The translations under genes and the position numbers were made by a program. Positions 52,199-62,321 of a stretch of 64,000 bases of DNA are shown here, one piece after another. The stretch's first letter is position 1; each line of letters begins with the position of its first letter. The notes under the pieces are model-generated. The model did not search any database. It was not told the DNA's origin and saw nothing but the letters and a program-made list of their open reading frames with translations. Origin of the DNA: Ktedonospora formicarum (GTDB lineage Bacteria; Chloroflexota; Ktedonobacteria; Ktedonobacterales; Ktedonobacteraceae); contig NZ_BNJF01000001.1 in assembly GCF_016587355.1 (NCBI RefSeq), positions 1,240,001-1,304,000 on the forward strand. The letters are read 5' to 3'.

Positions 52199-52918
52199 TT
52201 ACTCTTCCTGTGAACTGTCAGACATGGTCACACGCTGATAGACAAAGTAAGAATATACGTAGCAGATGATCGAAACGCCTAATATAGGAACAAGCAAGCC
52301 TGCCACGCTTAATTGGGGTACAAAGCTAGAAATCAAACCAATGAGTCCCGCAGCCACAAAGAGCCAACCACCCAGGCGATGCGTACGCTCCCAAACTGTA
52401 TCATTTGTCAATGTCCATGGCGTGCGAATGCCAGCCCAGAAGTTGCGACGTAATTTGCCCATGTAGTTGCCAATCACAATCAAAAAGAGCGAAACCACCA
52501 GGGATATAATAAAGCGCATATCCAGATGCACACCCAGGGAGAGAGCTACCGTCGCCAGTTGAATAACCAGCATCAGAAGCATGACGCCAGAGAGTGTAAC
52601 ATCAATAAAGTGGCTATTGTTCTGCTCTCCGTCTCTGGTCAGGCGCGGTCCAAGCTTCACAATGAGGCGCAAAACAACAAAGATCACAAAACTAATCAAC
52701 GGAAGAAGCGTCAGACCCACGCCCTTTGGGGCATACGAATTGGCCTGACCCGAGATATTCCAATGGACCGGTACCTGATCTGGCAGGAAAGGATATGCTC
52801 CCACCGAGAGGAGAACCTGTATTGTCAGGATGACAGCCATTAAAACAGTCGGCATCGTCCATCTTTTGGACTGTGGTGTAATTTTATCCGGCTCTCTTTC
52901 GCCATCAAAAGGGTTCAT
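52199..52918 (-). CDS. sdpI: SdpI/DUF1648 family membrane protein
   Basis: 239 residues and six membrane helices. The N-terminal DUF1648 motif YPFLPDQVPVHWNISGQAN and the SdpI motif NFWAGIRTPWTLTNDTVWERTHRLGGWLF are both present. In Bacillus, SdpI gives immunity to the SdpC toxin and holds the repressor SdpR at the membrane. It follows the ArsR-type gene by 53 bases on the same strand, as in sdpRI operons. No sdpC, sdpA or sdpB is visible, so it may sense other membrane-active peptides. Confidence 0.85.
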   Translation of the reverse strand: MNPFDGEREPDKITPQSKRWTMPTVLMAVILTIQVLLSVGAYPFLPDQVPVHWNISGQANSYAPKGVGLTLLPLISFVIFVVLRLIVKLGPRLTRDGEQNNSHFIDVTLSGVMLLMLVIQLATVALSLGVHLDMRFIISLVVSLFLIVIGNYMGKLRRNFWAGIRTPWTLTNDTVWERTHRLGGWLFVAAGLIGLISSFVPQLSVAGLLVPILGVSIICYVYSYFVYQRVTMSDSSQEE

Positions 52919-52971
52919 AATTCGCTCCTACATGTGCGAGTCAATAGGTAGCCTTGAGATTGCCAACTCGC

Positions 52972-53304
52972 TCACACGTGTTTACGATGAGCCTCTGAGT
53001 CAGGTTCCTCGGAGGCAGGACTATCTGAAGGCGCTTCATCTTCATCCATCCCACCAAGCCAATCCATAATTTCCGCCATCAGATCTTGAAAAACCGTTGT
53101 ATTGAGACTATAGACCTGGAACTGGCCTCGCCGCTCAACACGTACCAGATCAGCCAACTTCAAAACCATTAGATGGTGTGAAAGAGCATTAGGCTTTACG
53201 CCTGAGTACTCAGCAAGCTCACCCGCTGTTCGCTCCCCACCACGCAAATGCTTGAGAATTCGCCTCCTGGTTGGATCTGCAATCGCCTTATACGCCTCTT
53301 GCAT
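52972..53304 (-). CDS. sdpR: ArsR/SdpR-type winged-helix regulator
   Basis: 110 residues. An ArsR-family winged helix (about 3-80) shows AIADPTRRRILKHLRGGERTAGELAEYSGVKPNALSHHLMVLKLADLV and VYSLNTTVF, an SdpR-like signature. No metal-binding CxC motif is present. The C-terminal 25 residues are acidic and unstructured (DEDEAPSDSPASEEPD). Together with the next gene it forms an sdpRI pair, so it likely represses its own operon until SdpI captures it. Confidence 0.85.
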   Translation of the reverse strand: MQEAYKAIADPTRRRILKHLRGGERTAGELAEYSGVKPNALSHHLMVLKLADLVRVERRGQFQVYSLNTTVFQDLMAEIMDWLGGMDEDEAPSDSPASEEPDSEAHRKHV

Positions 53305-53392
53305 ATCATTCCCATCTGCTATCAGTGCACAAGCTTGTAGCTATGCACGCCTATCATGCAAAGTATGTGCCAACCATCAGTCCACGACTTGT

Positions 53393-54235
53393 CTATTCGC
53401 TGGCAAGAGAAGATGATGAGTCAGTTTGCAATGCTCGCTCTTGCTCTTCATCCTCCTTACTCATACGCTGGTGCACATGACGCAACCACCAGAATGCCAG
53501 AATGCCAGCGATACACACAAGCACTTCAATAGTAATTATCCCCGGTAAGCCTGTCAGGTAATGTGGCACCAGGACTGCGGTTGTATCCAGGAGAGTATGG
53601 AATGCCACCGCTAGCCAGACATAGCTCAAGTTTTTCCTACGCAAGCTTTGCAATACTAGCACAGACATTGCTATCTGAAAGAACATGGTCCAGAGGCGCT
53701 CCCAAAGAGTAATCAGAGGATACCAGTTCGGTTGCGTACCATACGCTTTCACAATCTGTGTTACTATCGCTTGCTGGCTCGCCGCTGCTGGTGTAAATGA
53801 GAATATGAGAATCTCAATCAGAAGCGCTAGCAGGATAACCCCAACGAGTAGCATAGATTCCAGCGAGGCATGCCCCAGGCCATACGCAACGCCAGTACTC
53901 CATGTCTTTGGCGCTCGCTTCAGAAACCAGCGATAACCAAGGTAACGTCCCCACTCCTCGCAGAGACTAGCGGTCAGCGCCAGGAAGAGCGCCCAGAGCA
54001 CAAAAAGCACAGGAGAAGCGTTCACGGTCTTGCCAAGGACCAGCGTCAACACGCTAATGATCGGGACACGGCTGATTATCTGAAAAAGAAAAAAGACCAG
54101 CGCACCAAAGAGGAAGTAACGCCATGGTACACGTAATCTGCGCTTGACAATAATAATAGCCACAAGTGGTCCCAGTAGCGTACCAAGCGCGGCAATCACA
54201 GTACAGATAAACCAACCTGGGGATACAAGCAACAT
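53393..54235 (-). CDS. YhfC-type intramembrane glutamic protease-like protein
   Basis: 280 residues and about seven membrane helices. The family motifs are clear: SLCEEWGRYLGYRWF (two Glu and Arg) in one helix and GLGHASLES with His in the next. This matches the YhfC/CPBP-like group related to CAAX proteases. It could cleave a membrane peptide or protein. It lies 88 bases before the sdpR gene on the same strand, so protease, regulator and immunity protein may form one module. The C-terminus is a charged tail (MSKEDEEQERALQ). Confidence 0.82.
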   Translation of the reverse strand: MLLVSPGWFICTVIAALGTLLGPLVAIIIVKRRLRVPWRYFLFGALVFFLFQIISRVPIISVLTLVLGKTVNASPVLFVLWALFLALTASLCEEWGRYLGYRWFLKRAPKTWSTGVAYGLGHASLESMLLVGVILLALLIEILIFSFTPAAASQQAIVTQIVKAYGTQPNWYPLITLWERLWTMFFQIAMSVLVLQSLRRKNLSYVWLAVAFHTLLDTTAVLVPHYLTGLPGIITIEVLVCIAGILAFWWLRHVHQRMSKEDEEQERALQTDSSSSLASE

Positions 54236-54527
54236 AGTTGTCTCTTTCTGCGCATTCTCAAACCAAGGGATCAGGGTGATGCGCAGCCCTCTCTATACGA
54301 TCAGCATTTCAACACTTCATCATTTCAACATATATTGAAATACTAACAGGGAAGAGGGCCATTGTCAAGGCAATGATGGAGAGAGGATGGACCATTCGCA
54401 GATCACTCGACTCAACGCTTAACACGGTGAGTATTTCGGAAGAATGAAGGATAGAAAGTCCCCTATGGCAATCTATACCATTATGCATCAAAACAGTACA
54501 AAAGGTCCATTTCTGCCAGTGAAAGCA

Positions 54528-54556
54528 TTGCGCAAATGGGTTGTGTACGCTATGAT
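54528..54556 (+). promoter_or_regulatory. Promoter of mfd
   Basis: TTGCGC (54528-54533), a 17-base spacer and TATGAT (54551-54556), about 90 bases before the mfd start. Its position rules out translation from the upstream in-frame ATG at 54536. Confidence 0.7.
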
Positions 54557-54646
54557 TACAGCAAACAAAAACATGAGCAGTCGGCGCAACCCTCACCCAA
54601 ATGTGGTGCAGGGGCATTTCCTATTGTGCCAACCTGGAGGATAAAG

Positions 54647-57600
54647 TTGACTCTACAGGGATTACTTTCAGTACTGGCCCAGCGCCCTGAATTTCGCCGT
54701 CTCCTGGAGCAGATTCGCCAATCAGAGGGCGTTCCCCTGCTTACAGGTATTACAGAAGCCGCGCGTCCCTATGTGATCGCGACCCTCTCAGTGGCGCTCA
54801 AACAACCAATACTTATCGTGGTGCAAGACGAGAATCAAGCCGCGCAAGTAGCGGAAACACTTAAACAATTTCTCGCCAACCCGAGTGATATATTCTTCCT
54901 ACCCGACCGCGACGCTATGCCCTTCGAGCGGCTGATAGGCGACGCAGAGACTACACAGAAACGGCTTCAAACCTTTATCGCGCTTGTCGAGCGCGAGCGC
55001 ACCCCCATCGTCGTCTGTTCAGCGCATGCACTCACACAGCCTGTTATCCCTCCCAAGGAACTGGCAATGGCGCTCTTCACCTTACAACAAGGGCAGGAAA
55101 CTGATTTGACGATGATGCTCGATCAGCTTTACGACCTGGGCTATGAGCCAGTCTCAGAGGTCGAAGAGCCAGGACAATTCAGCCATCGAGGCGGTATTGT
55201 TGACCTCTTCCCCCCAACACTTCCACGCCCGGTGCGCATCGAGTTCTTTGGTGACGAGATCGAATCCATCCGCACATTCGATCAGGCGACTCAACGCTCT
55301 CTCAATCCTATCGTAAACTGCGTCGTTGGTCCCGCGCGTGAAGCGTTGCCGGTGCGCGGTCCCCAGGCAGCCCAGGAGCTTGAGAAACTTGATAGCAAAA
55401 TTCTGCATCGCGACGCAGAGGAGCGCTGGAATCACGACCTGGATATCCTACGACAGCGACGCTCTTTTGAGGATATTGCCTTCTATCTTCCCTATCTACA
55501 TACCCAGGCAACCATACTTGATTATCTCCCACGCCCTGGCCTGCTTATCCTTGATAATCCAGGCCTGATCCAGAATCACATTATTGATCTGGATGCTCAA
55601 GTGCAGGAAATCAAAGAACGCATGGAACGTGAGCGCGAAAACCCCGCACATCTCCAGGAGGCATACATCAACTGGTCCCAAATAGAGCTAACCATCCAGC
55701 AACGCCGCCAGGTCCGCTTCGCGGATATTCTCTCGGCGGCAGAGGGCGAGTTTGAGGTGCGTCAGCACGGTGGGTCCGAGCATCTCATGCCTCCTTTCAG
55801 CAGCGCCAATTCCTATGGTGGCCGCCTGCGCGCCTTCGTGCAGGATTGCCATAAAGCACTAGAGAACCGGGACCGTATTGTTATCGTTACAGCTCAGGCC
55901 CGCCGCATGGCCGAGGTTCTCAGTGACGAAAGCATCTTGCATGAGAACGCCATACATGTTAGCCCCGGTACCAACATCAACCAGTTACCGGAAGCGGGCA
56001 CATTGACCTTGATCCAGGGGCAGATGAGCGAAGGGTGGCAATGCCGCTCACTAGCGCTCTACATCTATACCGATACAGAGATCTTTGGCTGGTCCAAGCG
56101 CCGCAACCAACAGCGTCGCAAGCCAATCACCCCTGCCTCCTTCCTGGCAGAGGTCAATCCTGGCGACTACGTGGTACACCAGGAACACGGCATCGGACGC
56201 TTCGAAGGGCTGACCAAGATGAGCCTGACAGGTGTCGAGCGTGAATACCTGCTCATTCACTATGCTGGTACGGACAAACTCTATATCCCAACAGACCAGC
56301 TTGACCGGGTGACACGCTATATTGGCATGGGCGACTCAGTTCCCGCTCTTAGCAAGCTTGGTACTACCGAGTGGACGCGCGCCAAATCACGCGTCAAAGA
56401 GAGCGTGCAAGATGTGGCACGCGAACTCCTCAAGCTCTATAGCGAACGCGAATCAGCGCCGGGACACGCCTTCCCACCAGATTCGGAACTACCCTGGCTC
56501 CAAGAACTCGAAGATGCCTTCCCTTACGAGGAGACACCAGACCAGGCTCGCGCTATTGAAGAGGTCAAGACAGACATGGAGCGTCCAAAGGCCATGGATC
56601 GCCTTGTATGCGGTGACGTTGGTTATGGTAAGACAGAGGTTGCCTTGCGCGCGGCATTCAAGGCTGTTCTTGACCAGCGCCAGGTAGCTATTCTTGTTCC
56701 AACCACGGTCCTGGCCCTTCAACACTACAATACCTTCCGTGAACGCCTTAAAGCCTATCCCGTACGTGTGGAGCTACTTAGCCGCTTCCGCTCAGATAAG
56801 GAGCAGAAGCAAACGCTCGAGGAGCTAGCATTTGGCAAGGTCGACATTATCATTGGCACGCATCGCCTGCTACAAAAGGATGTTGTCTTCTTTAACCTGG
56901 GTTTGCTCGTCGTTGACGAAGAACAACGCTTCGGCGTGATGCACAAAGAGCGCCTTAAACAGATGCGTAGCGAGGTCGATGTGTTAACCATGACCGCGAC
57001 TCCAATCCCGCGCACACTCCACATGTCTCTAGTCAATCTACGCGATATGAGCGTCATCGAGACTCCGCCGCAGGAGCGCCTGCCCATTCGCACGACCATC
57101 CGCGAATACGACGATCAACTCATACGTGAGGCCATTATGCGCGAGATTGATCGAGGAGGGCAGGTCTTCTTCGTACATAATCGTGTTCAGGGCATCCAAA
57201 CTATCGCCCAAAAGCTCAAAAAGCTTGTTCCCGAGGCACGTATCACTATTGGACATGGACAGATGCATGAGGACCAACTTGAGAAGGTCATGTTTAGCTT
57301 CACCAATGGCGAATATGACATACTCATCTCCACCACGATTATTGAGAATGGCCTGGACATTCCCAATGCCAATACCATCATTGTGAACAATGCAGCCTTC
57401 TTTGGCCTATCACAGCTTTATCAGCTTCGTGGGCGCGTTGGACGTGGCACTCACCAGGCTTACGCCTACTTCTTCTATGGAAAGGACGCGCGCCTGACTC
57501 CTATTCAAGAGAAGCGTTTACGCGCCATCTTTGAGGCAACAGAACTGGGTGCAGGCTTCCGCATCGCAATGAAAGACCTGGAGATACGAGGCGCTGGAAG

Positions 57601-58156
57601 CCTGCTAGGAGCCGAGCAGTCTGGCTTTATGAATACCGTTGGTTTCGATCTCTACTGCAAACTGCTGGCGGAGACCATTCAGGAGCTTCAGGGTAAACCT
57701 GTGGAGATTGCGGCACTCAGTACGACGGTCGATCTCCCACTAGATGCCTACCTTCCGGATGACTTCATTGGCGACCGCACGCTCAAAGTCAACTTCTATC
57801 AACGCTTGGCGAATTTGGCTCAGGCTGAACAAATCGAGGCGATGGAGGCTGAACTCACGGACCGCTTCGGCACGCTTCCCCAACCAGTACTCAACCTACT
57901 GGCCCTGGTTCGGCTCAAGGTCTACGCCGCGCAACTTGGCTACGAATCCATCGCGCTCAAAGATAACTCCTTTATTATGTCGGTTAAGCGCAATATCATT
58001 CCCAATCGCATCAACCTGTATCGGCGCTTCCGCAATGATGCTCAGGTCCAGCAGGGTGTTATTCGTATTCCACGCCGCTTGCTAGGCACAAACTGGTTGG
58101 AGCAGCTCCATGAACTTCTACCATCGATCACAGCCGCCGCAACACCGACAGCATAG
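54647..58156 (+). CDS. mfd: Transcription-repair coupling factor
   Basis: 1169 residues, normal for Mfd. It removes RNA polymerase stalled at DNA lesions and recruits UvrA. The order is: UvrB-like domains (about 1-330), RNA-polymerase-binding domain with NPGDYVVHQEHGIGRFEG (about 470-530), and the RecG-like translocase. The latter has Walker A GDVGYGKTEVALRAA near 656, DEEQ box LVVDEEQRFGV near 756, MTATPIPRTLHMSL, and the TRG region IENGLDIPNANTIIV then GRVGRG. A C-terminal UvrA-binding-inhibiting domain follows. The start is TTG 54647 with GGAGG 6 bases upstream; the longer frame from 54536 covers the promoter. A strong terminator follows. Confidence 0.97.
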   Translation: MTLQGLLSVLAQRPEFRRLLEQIRQSEGVPLLTGITEAARPYVIATLSVALKQPILIVVQDENQAAQVAETLKQFLANPSDIFFLPDRDAMPFERLIGDAETTQKRLQTFIALVERERTPIVVCSAHALTQPVIPPKELAMALFTLQQGQETDLTMMLDQLYDLGYEPVSEVEEPGQFSHRGGIVDLFPPTLPRPVRIEFFGDEIESIRTFDQATQRSLNPIVNCVVGPAREALPVRGPQAAQELEKLDSKILHRDAEERWNHDLDILRQRRSFEDIAFYLPYLHTQATILDYLPRPGLLILDNPGLIQNHIIDLDAQVQEIKERMERERENPAHLQEAYINWSQIELTIQQRRQVRFADILSAAEGEFEVRQHGGSEHLMPPFSSANSYGGRLRAFVQDCHKALENRDRIVIVTAQARRMAEVLSDESILHENAIHVSPGTNINQLPEAGTLTLIQGQMSEGWQCRSLALYIYTDTEIFGWSKRRNQQRRKPITPASFLAEVNPGDYVVHQEHGIGRFEGLTKMSLTGVEREYLLIHYAGTDKLYIPTDQLDRVTRYIGMGDSVPALSKLGTTEWTRAKSRVKESVQDVARELLKLYSERESAPGHAFPPDSELPWLQELEDAFPYEETPDQARAIEEVKTDMERPKAMDRLVCGDVGYGKTEVALRAAFKAVLDQRQVAILVPTTVLALQHYNTFRERLKAYPVRVELLSRFRSDKEQKQTLEELAFGKVDIIIGTHRLLQKDVVFFNLGLLVVDEEQRFGVMHKERLKQMRSEVDVLTMTATPIPRTLHMSLVNLRDMSVIETPPQERLPIRTTIREYDDQLIREAIMREIDRGGQVFFVHNRVQGIQTIAQKLKKLVPEARITIGHGQMHEDQLEKVMFSFTNGEYDILISTTIIENGLDIPNANTIIVNNAAFFGLSQLYQLRGRVGRGTHQAYAYFFYGKDARLTPIQEKRLRAIFEATELGAGFRIAMKDLEIRGAGSLLGAEQSGFMNTVGFDLYCKLLAETIQELQGKPVEIAALSTTVDLPLDAYLPDDFIGDRTLKVNFYQRLANLAQAEQIEAMEAELTDRFGTLPQPVLNLLALVRLKVYAAQLGYESIALKDNSFIMSVKRNIIPNRINLYRRFRNDAQVQQGVIRIPRRLLGTNWLEQLHELLPSITAAATPTA

Positions 58157-58165
58157 CGTAACAAT

Positions 58166-58220
58166 AAAAGCCAGAGGGGATGCAAGTCAAGCATTTGACC
58201 TTGCATCCCCTCTGGCTTTT
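58166..58220. terminator. Strong bidirectional terminator after mfd
   Basis: A 20-plus-bp stem beginning AAAAGCCAGAGGGGATGC with a short loop and TTTT at the 3' end on both strands. It serves mfd and the convergent 520-codon gene. Confidence 0.85.
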
Positions 58221-58254
58221 ATCAAGCCATTTACAGCGACCACATAAAGAAAAC

Positions 58255-59817
58255 TTAGCGACGCGTATGCATCAAATGGAACATCAACGCCTGCTTATAA
58301 TCCATCAGCGTGACCTCGCCTGTCTTTATCACCTGATTCGCCAGATTCAACAACGTAGAGACAACCTGCAAACGCGTCTCATCAATTCTTCCCTGCTGTC
58401 GCAAGAGCTCAATTAATTGGAGTGGTCCCTGACCATCGGTCTCCATGCCTGAAGTAATGACCTCAACGCGGAGCCAGACAATCAACTGATGACGCATTTG
58501 CTCAAAGATAGCGATATCATCCTCGCCAACCGTCATCGCAGATGACTCACGCGCTGACGCAGCCGCATCCACTGGTAATGAAGAGGCGAGAGCAGTCGGT
58601 TGCGGCTCTGGGCGGGTAGGAGCAACCTTCATCGGAGAAGACTGAGACTTCATCTCATGTTTCTCCTGCGCAGGAGTATCAGGTGGATTGCGGAAGCCAT
58701 TGAAGTCTTCTGGGCGCACCGGGGACATCGCCGAGGTCTGCATCGATTCAATTGGTGCATCATATGGCGCGGCCGCTTCACCATAAACGCCCTGAGAGCG
58801 GCTACCATGGTGCCCATTCGCAACATATCCCTCAGGAGCCCGGGAGTTCACCCGCGCCGAAGACTCAAAGTGCGTCTCTTCCCGCACCACACTTTCCGGA
58901 CGTCGGGCCTCCTCGCGCAATGGGGTGGAGTCGCCACGCAAACGAGGGTCAGGCAAATTCGTACTGGCACGCCGCCCATGGGGAGATGCAACATCCTCCC
59001 TACGCTCTCCAGGTCCTGGAACCTCAGGGCGAGACGATGGACGGGGCACTAGGGGACCTGAGCGGCGGGGCGTTATCTCCGGTCTGGGAGGCTCGGGCTG
59101 AACAGGTCTAGGCAATGGCTGTGACAACTTGCGCTCCTGCGACTGCACAACTGCAGCTGGATCAGCCTGATGCCCAGCCACATTCGATGATGGACGCGGG
59201 CGCACATGTGGAGTCGGCGGCAATGTATCGGGAATAGAAGGCATGGCACTCGCAGCTCGACTATTCTGGGCGGCGGGTCTAACCGGCTCACCACGCACCT
59301 CCTGCAACTGCTGCTGCAACGTCATTGTCGCCGACGCTACCTGCTCCCACTCAAGATCAACCTTACCAGTCAAGGCTGGCGTTGCCCAGGAGATAACAGG
59401 ACGCGGACTACCAAAAGGTGGGTTCTGCTGCTTTTGGCCCGCGACATGCCCCCGCAAGTTCTGTACTACAGAGGATGCGCACGAATTGATGAGCATACGA
59501 ATATCCGTCATGCGCCGCCGTCCCTGCTCACCAAAGAAGCTTCGATTGCGCTGTACAAACTGGATAAAGAGACGCTCAACCTGATGCTGAAGATCAACCG
59601 ACATCAGATCTAGCCGCCCCCAGGTCGTAAAATCGAAGGAGCTTAAATAGAGCCAGACCTCCTGACGCTTGGCACGATCAACCGGTCGCATACACAATGC
59701 CTGCTTACGATGATCAAAAAACCGTGGATAACAGAAATTGGTGATCAAGGTTTCAGCCAGCTCAGCCTTCAATCTCGCAATCTCAGCAGGCGGTAATTGA
59801 CCTATATATACTCCCAT
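58255..59817 (-). CDS. Unrecognised protein with conserved ends and a long disordered middle
   Basis: 520 residues, no family recognised. Residues 1-125 look folded (PAEIARLKAELAETLITNFC, FFDHRKQALCMRP, EVWLYLSSFDFTTWGRLDLM, then a helix QVERLFIQFVQRNRSFFG). Residues about 170-440 are Pro, Arg, Ser and Glu-rich and probably disordered. The last 80 residues form a helical domain (DDIAIFEQMRHQLIVWLRVEV, then TRLQVVSTLLNLANQVIKTG). No signal peptide or membrane helix. It might be a cytoplasmic scaffold. It shares the strand with the DUF2079 and GT2 genes and follows the former by 46 bases. Confidence 0.7.
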   Translation of the reverse strand: MGVYIGQLPPAEIARLKAELAETLITNFCYPRFFDHRKQALCMRPVDRAKRQEVWLYLSSFDFTTWGRLDLMSVDLQHQVERLFIQFVQRNRSFFGEQGRRRMTDIRMLINSCASSVVQNLRGHVAGQKQQNPPFGSPRPVISWATPALTGKVDLEWEQVASATMTLQQQLQEVRGEPVRPAAQNSRAASAMPSIPDTLPPTPHVRPRPSSNVAGHQADPAAVVQSQERKLSQPLPRPVQPEPPRPEITPRRSGPLVPRPSSRPEVPGPGERREDVASPHGRRASTNLPDPRLRGDSTPLREEARRPESVVREETHFESSARVNSRAPEGYVANGHHGSRSQGVYGEAAAPYDAPIESMQTSAMSPVRPEDFNGFRNPPDTPAQEKHEMKSQSSPMKVAPTRPEPQPTALASSLPVDAAASARESSAMTVGEDDIAIFEQMRHQLIVWLRVEVITSGMETDGQGPLQLIELLRQQGRIDETRLQVVSTLLNLANQVIKTGEVTLMDYKQALMFHLMHTRR

Positions 59818-59863
59818 CTCAACATCCTCTTTCGTTCAATCGCTCTCAAAAGCTTGCCCTAAG

Positions 59864-62152
59864 TCAGGTCAGATCCAATTCAAACAAACGCAAGAGCCGC
59901 GCGTTTTCATTCACATCAGCACTGCCCTGTCCCTTCACCGCCGCGACACGAAGCCGTGCTTGCATATCCAGTATTGTACTCGATGGCTGTGTCAAAGGAA
60001 CAAGTGCCACGGAAATATGAGCTAGCCCTTTTGGCAGGGCGGCACTTCCCTGGGGAGCCAGGAAAAAATCATTTGACTGCATCTTGATTACGCTGCCAGG
60101 TTTCCAGGTAACACTCTGGCACCAATTCATCAAAGGCACATCGGTACTTGCTAAGCGCTCCTTGCCATCACTTGTTTCCGTCACAAAAAGAATCTGCTGC
60201 GAGGTTGTGATAGGTTTGACAACCTGCCAGTAAGTAGTAAGTATCATATGTACATCGGTGCCATCATACTGATTCTTCTCCGCGTCGATATGTTTACTGC
60301 TCACTGTAGCATCATAACCCACCAATTGCATACTTCCACTGCCATCACTGAAAGTACCTCGTATGGGGTGCTGAATAGATTGAATCTCTTGAGCAGTGGC
60401 GACGGTATTGTCGCAGGTAGCCGCTGGCAAATTGGGTAACACATTTGTCGAATTTGGCGCGCTACCGGGCTGAACTGGAGAGAGCGGAGAAACGCCAGGA
60501 GCAGGCAAGCCCCGCTTCAATAAGATCACCCCATCCTCAGCTTTCACAATACCATACTGACCACTCAGTAGCAGATCTTTGGCAACCTTTGTATAATCCG
60601 TACTCGTAAAGAAAGGATAGATATCTCCTGTCAAATCCAGCAAAACGTAATCTGCCTGGTCGCTCGCATAGGGAAATAGATACACCTTCTGACGATGGCT
60701 CAGATGTGGAACCAAACGTGTCTGCGCAGAGATAGAAGCATTGGGAGGCACCATAGCCACAAACTGCTGCATCACCTGCGTATGATGGGTCTCCTGCGGC
60801 CACTGAAAATCTACCGAGAATGGCAAGGCGCCATGAAAGTAATAATCAGTGCGCAAGGAACTGAAAAGGGTCAGACCCAGCAAAGCCAGCATCAAACCGA
60901 GTTGCCACACTCGTCCTATGCCATTACGCTCATGCTCGATCACAATCTTATGCCCATCTTCCTCAACTGGCGCAGGCTTTCGCCAACGCACAGCCAACCT
61001 GTCCAGCAATATCTGGGACAACCAGAGTAGCAAAACCACCGCCTCAATGGTCGCGAAGATCAGAACTGGCACAATCTCAGCATTATACTGGAACAGTCCA
61101 CTGTACTGACCCTCATGCGATGAGAGAAGGTTAAGCGCAAGTGTTGGTGCCGAGAGTATCAGCACCCAGGGAGCGAGCAGAGGCAGAAAAAGTGCTGGTT
61201 GCCACAGCGTCTTCAGATAAGTGAAATGCGCCGGTTCAAGTAGATAGCGGTGCACAAAATCTACCGGATGGAACAGGACAGAGGAGGCCACTTGCCCTGG
61301 TCCATTACCAAGGCTACCATAACGTTCCGAGAGCAGCGGTTTCCCAGTTGGGCTAAAATGCGGGAAGATATAGTAATAAGTCAGGCAAAACCAGCCGATA
61401 GCAATAACCAGGAGAATAGCACTGCTACGCCAGCGCCGCTGAAACACCATTGACCACAGACAGAACATGGCGATAACCAGCGGGATCTCCTCTTTACACG
61501 CCATAGAGAGAAGCGCGAAAATAAACATAGGCGCTGTACGCCTCGTGTACATAAAATAGAGTGTAAAGAGAAGCAGACTTGTAGTCAATGTAACGGCATG
61601 GAAATCATATATAGTAGCCTGCTGTTGTGCGGGATAGAGCAGATAGAGCAGCGCGATCATCACACCCGCGATATCGCTACGCAGGCGGAGTCTAGCAAGC
61701 AAGAAGGCCGGATACGCGCCACTAGCAACAATGAGAGTCTGTAGGATCAGCAACAGGCGTGGATCAGCCCAAAGATAATAGAGCCATGAAATCGGCCACA
61801 AAATAGGCTCAAAGTGAATGGAGAAGCGACTGATTCCCTCTGGAGAATAACAGTTGGTGTCATTCACAATATTGCAGATTGTCTGATGCAAATCGCCATG
61901 ATATGCCAGGCTCCAGAGTGCCTGATCCATAATGCCCAGATCCTCGGCATTGCTCAAGAAAACACTATGGCGCGTAGTAAGCAGGATTATAAAATACACA
62001 GAGAAGGCAGCGACTGCCATCGTTACCAGACCCAGCGCAACCCAGAAGAGGCGCGTACGTGGCAACGGCTCTGGACGTGGATAGAGATATAAACGATTCT
62101 GCCAGATTGAAAAGCTCTTCGCCAAACGCTTACTCCAGGGCGTATTTACCAT
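59864..62152 (-). CDS. DUF2079 membrane protein
   Basis: 762 residues. About 10-11 membrane helices fill residues 30-475, and a large extracellular C-terminal domain (about 490-760) follows. The DUF2079 signature is visible near the first loop: EDLGIMDQALWSLAYHGDL, then FSIHFEPILWPISWLYYL, and YDFHAVTLTTSLLLFTLYF. These proteins have a GT-C-like fold and are thought to be membrane glycosyltransferases using lipid-linked sugars. The GT2 gene 170 bases upstream, of the dolichyl-phosphate-mannose-synthase type, could supply the donor. Acceptor unknown. Confidence 0.85.
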   Translation of the reverse strand: MVNTPWSKRLAKSFSIWQNRLYLYPRPEPLPRTRLFWVALGLVTMAVAAFSVYFIILLTTRHSVFLSNAEDLGIMDQALWSLAYHGDLHQTICNIVNDTNCYSPEGISRFSIHFEPILWPISWLYYLWADPRLLLILQTLIVASGAYPAFLLARLRLRSDIAGVMIALLYLLYPAQQQATIYDFHAVTLTTSLLLFTLYFMYTRRTAPMFIFALLSMACKEEIPLVIAMFCLWSMVFQRRWRSSAILLVIAIGWFCLTYYYIFPHFSPTGKPLLSERYGSLGNGPGQVASSVLFHPVDFVHRYLLEPAHFTYLKTLWQPALFLPLLAPWVLILSAPTLALNLLSSHEGQYSGLFQYNAEIVPVLIFATIEAVVLLLWLSQILLDRLAVRWRKPAPVEEDGHKIVIEHERNGIGRVWQLGLMLALLGLTLFSSLRTDYYFHGALPFSVDFQWPQETHHTQVMQQFVAMVPPNASISAQTRLVPHLSHRQKVYLFPYASDQADYVLLDLTGDIYPFFTSTDYTKVAKDLLLSGQYGIVKAEDGVILLKRGLPAPGVSPLSPVQPGSAPNSTNVLPNLPAATCDNTVATAQEIQSIQHPIRGTFSDGSGSMQLVGYDATVSSKHIDAEKNQYDGTDVHMILTTYWQVVKPITTSQQILFVTETSDGKERLASTDVPLMNWCQSVTWKPGSVIKMQSNDFFLAPQGSAALPKGLAHISVALVPLTQPSSTILDMQARLRVAAVKGQGSADVNENARLLRLFELDLT

Positions 62153-62321
62153 GTGACACCACCTTGTCGTCTAGCCCAGAGCGGTTGCAAAGTCGGCAGA
62201 TTATGCCAGTTACGTATAGCATATTCTTGGGCATGTAGAACATTCCATGCGCCAGAAACAAGCACAGGCACAGAGGGACACCACCCTCCTGTGCCTATGT
62301 TCTTGACAATCAACCGCCGCA

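Noticed and set aside
54536..54646. N-terminal extension of mfd from an upstream ATG
   Set aside because: The extension contains the -10 box TATGAT of a well-spaced promoter and has no SD; TTG 54647 has GGAGG at the right distance.
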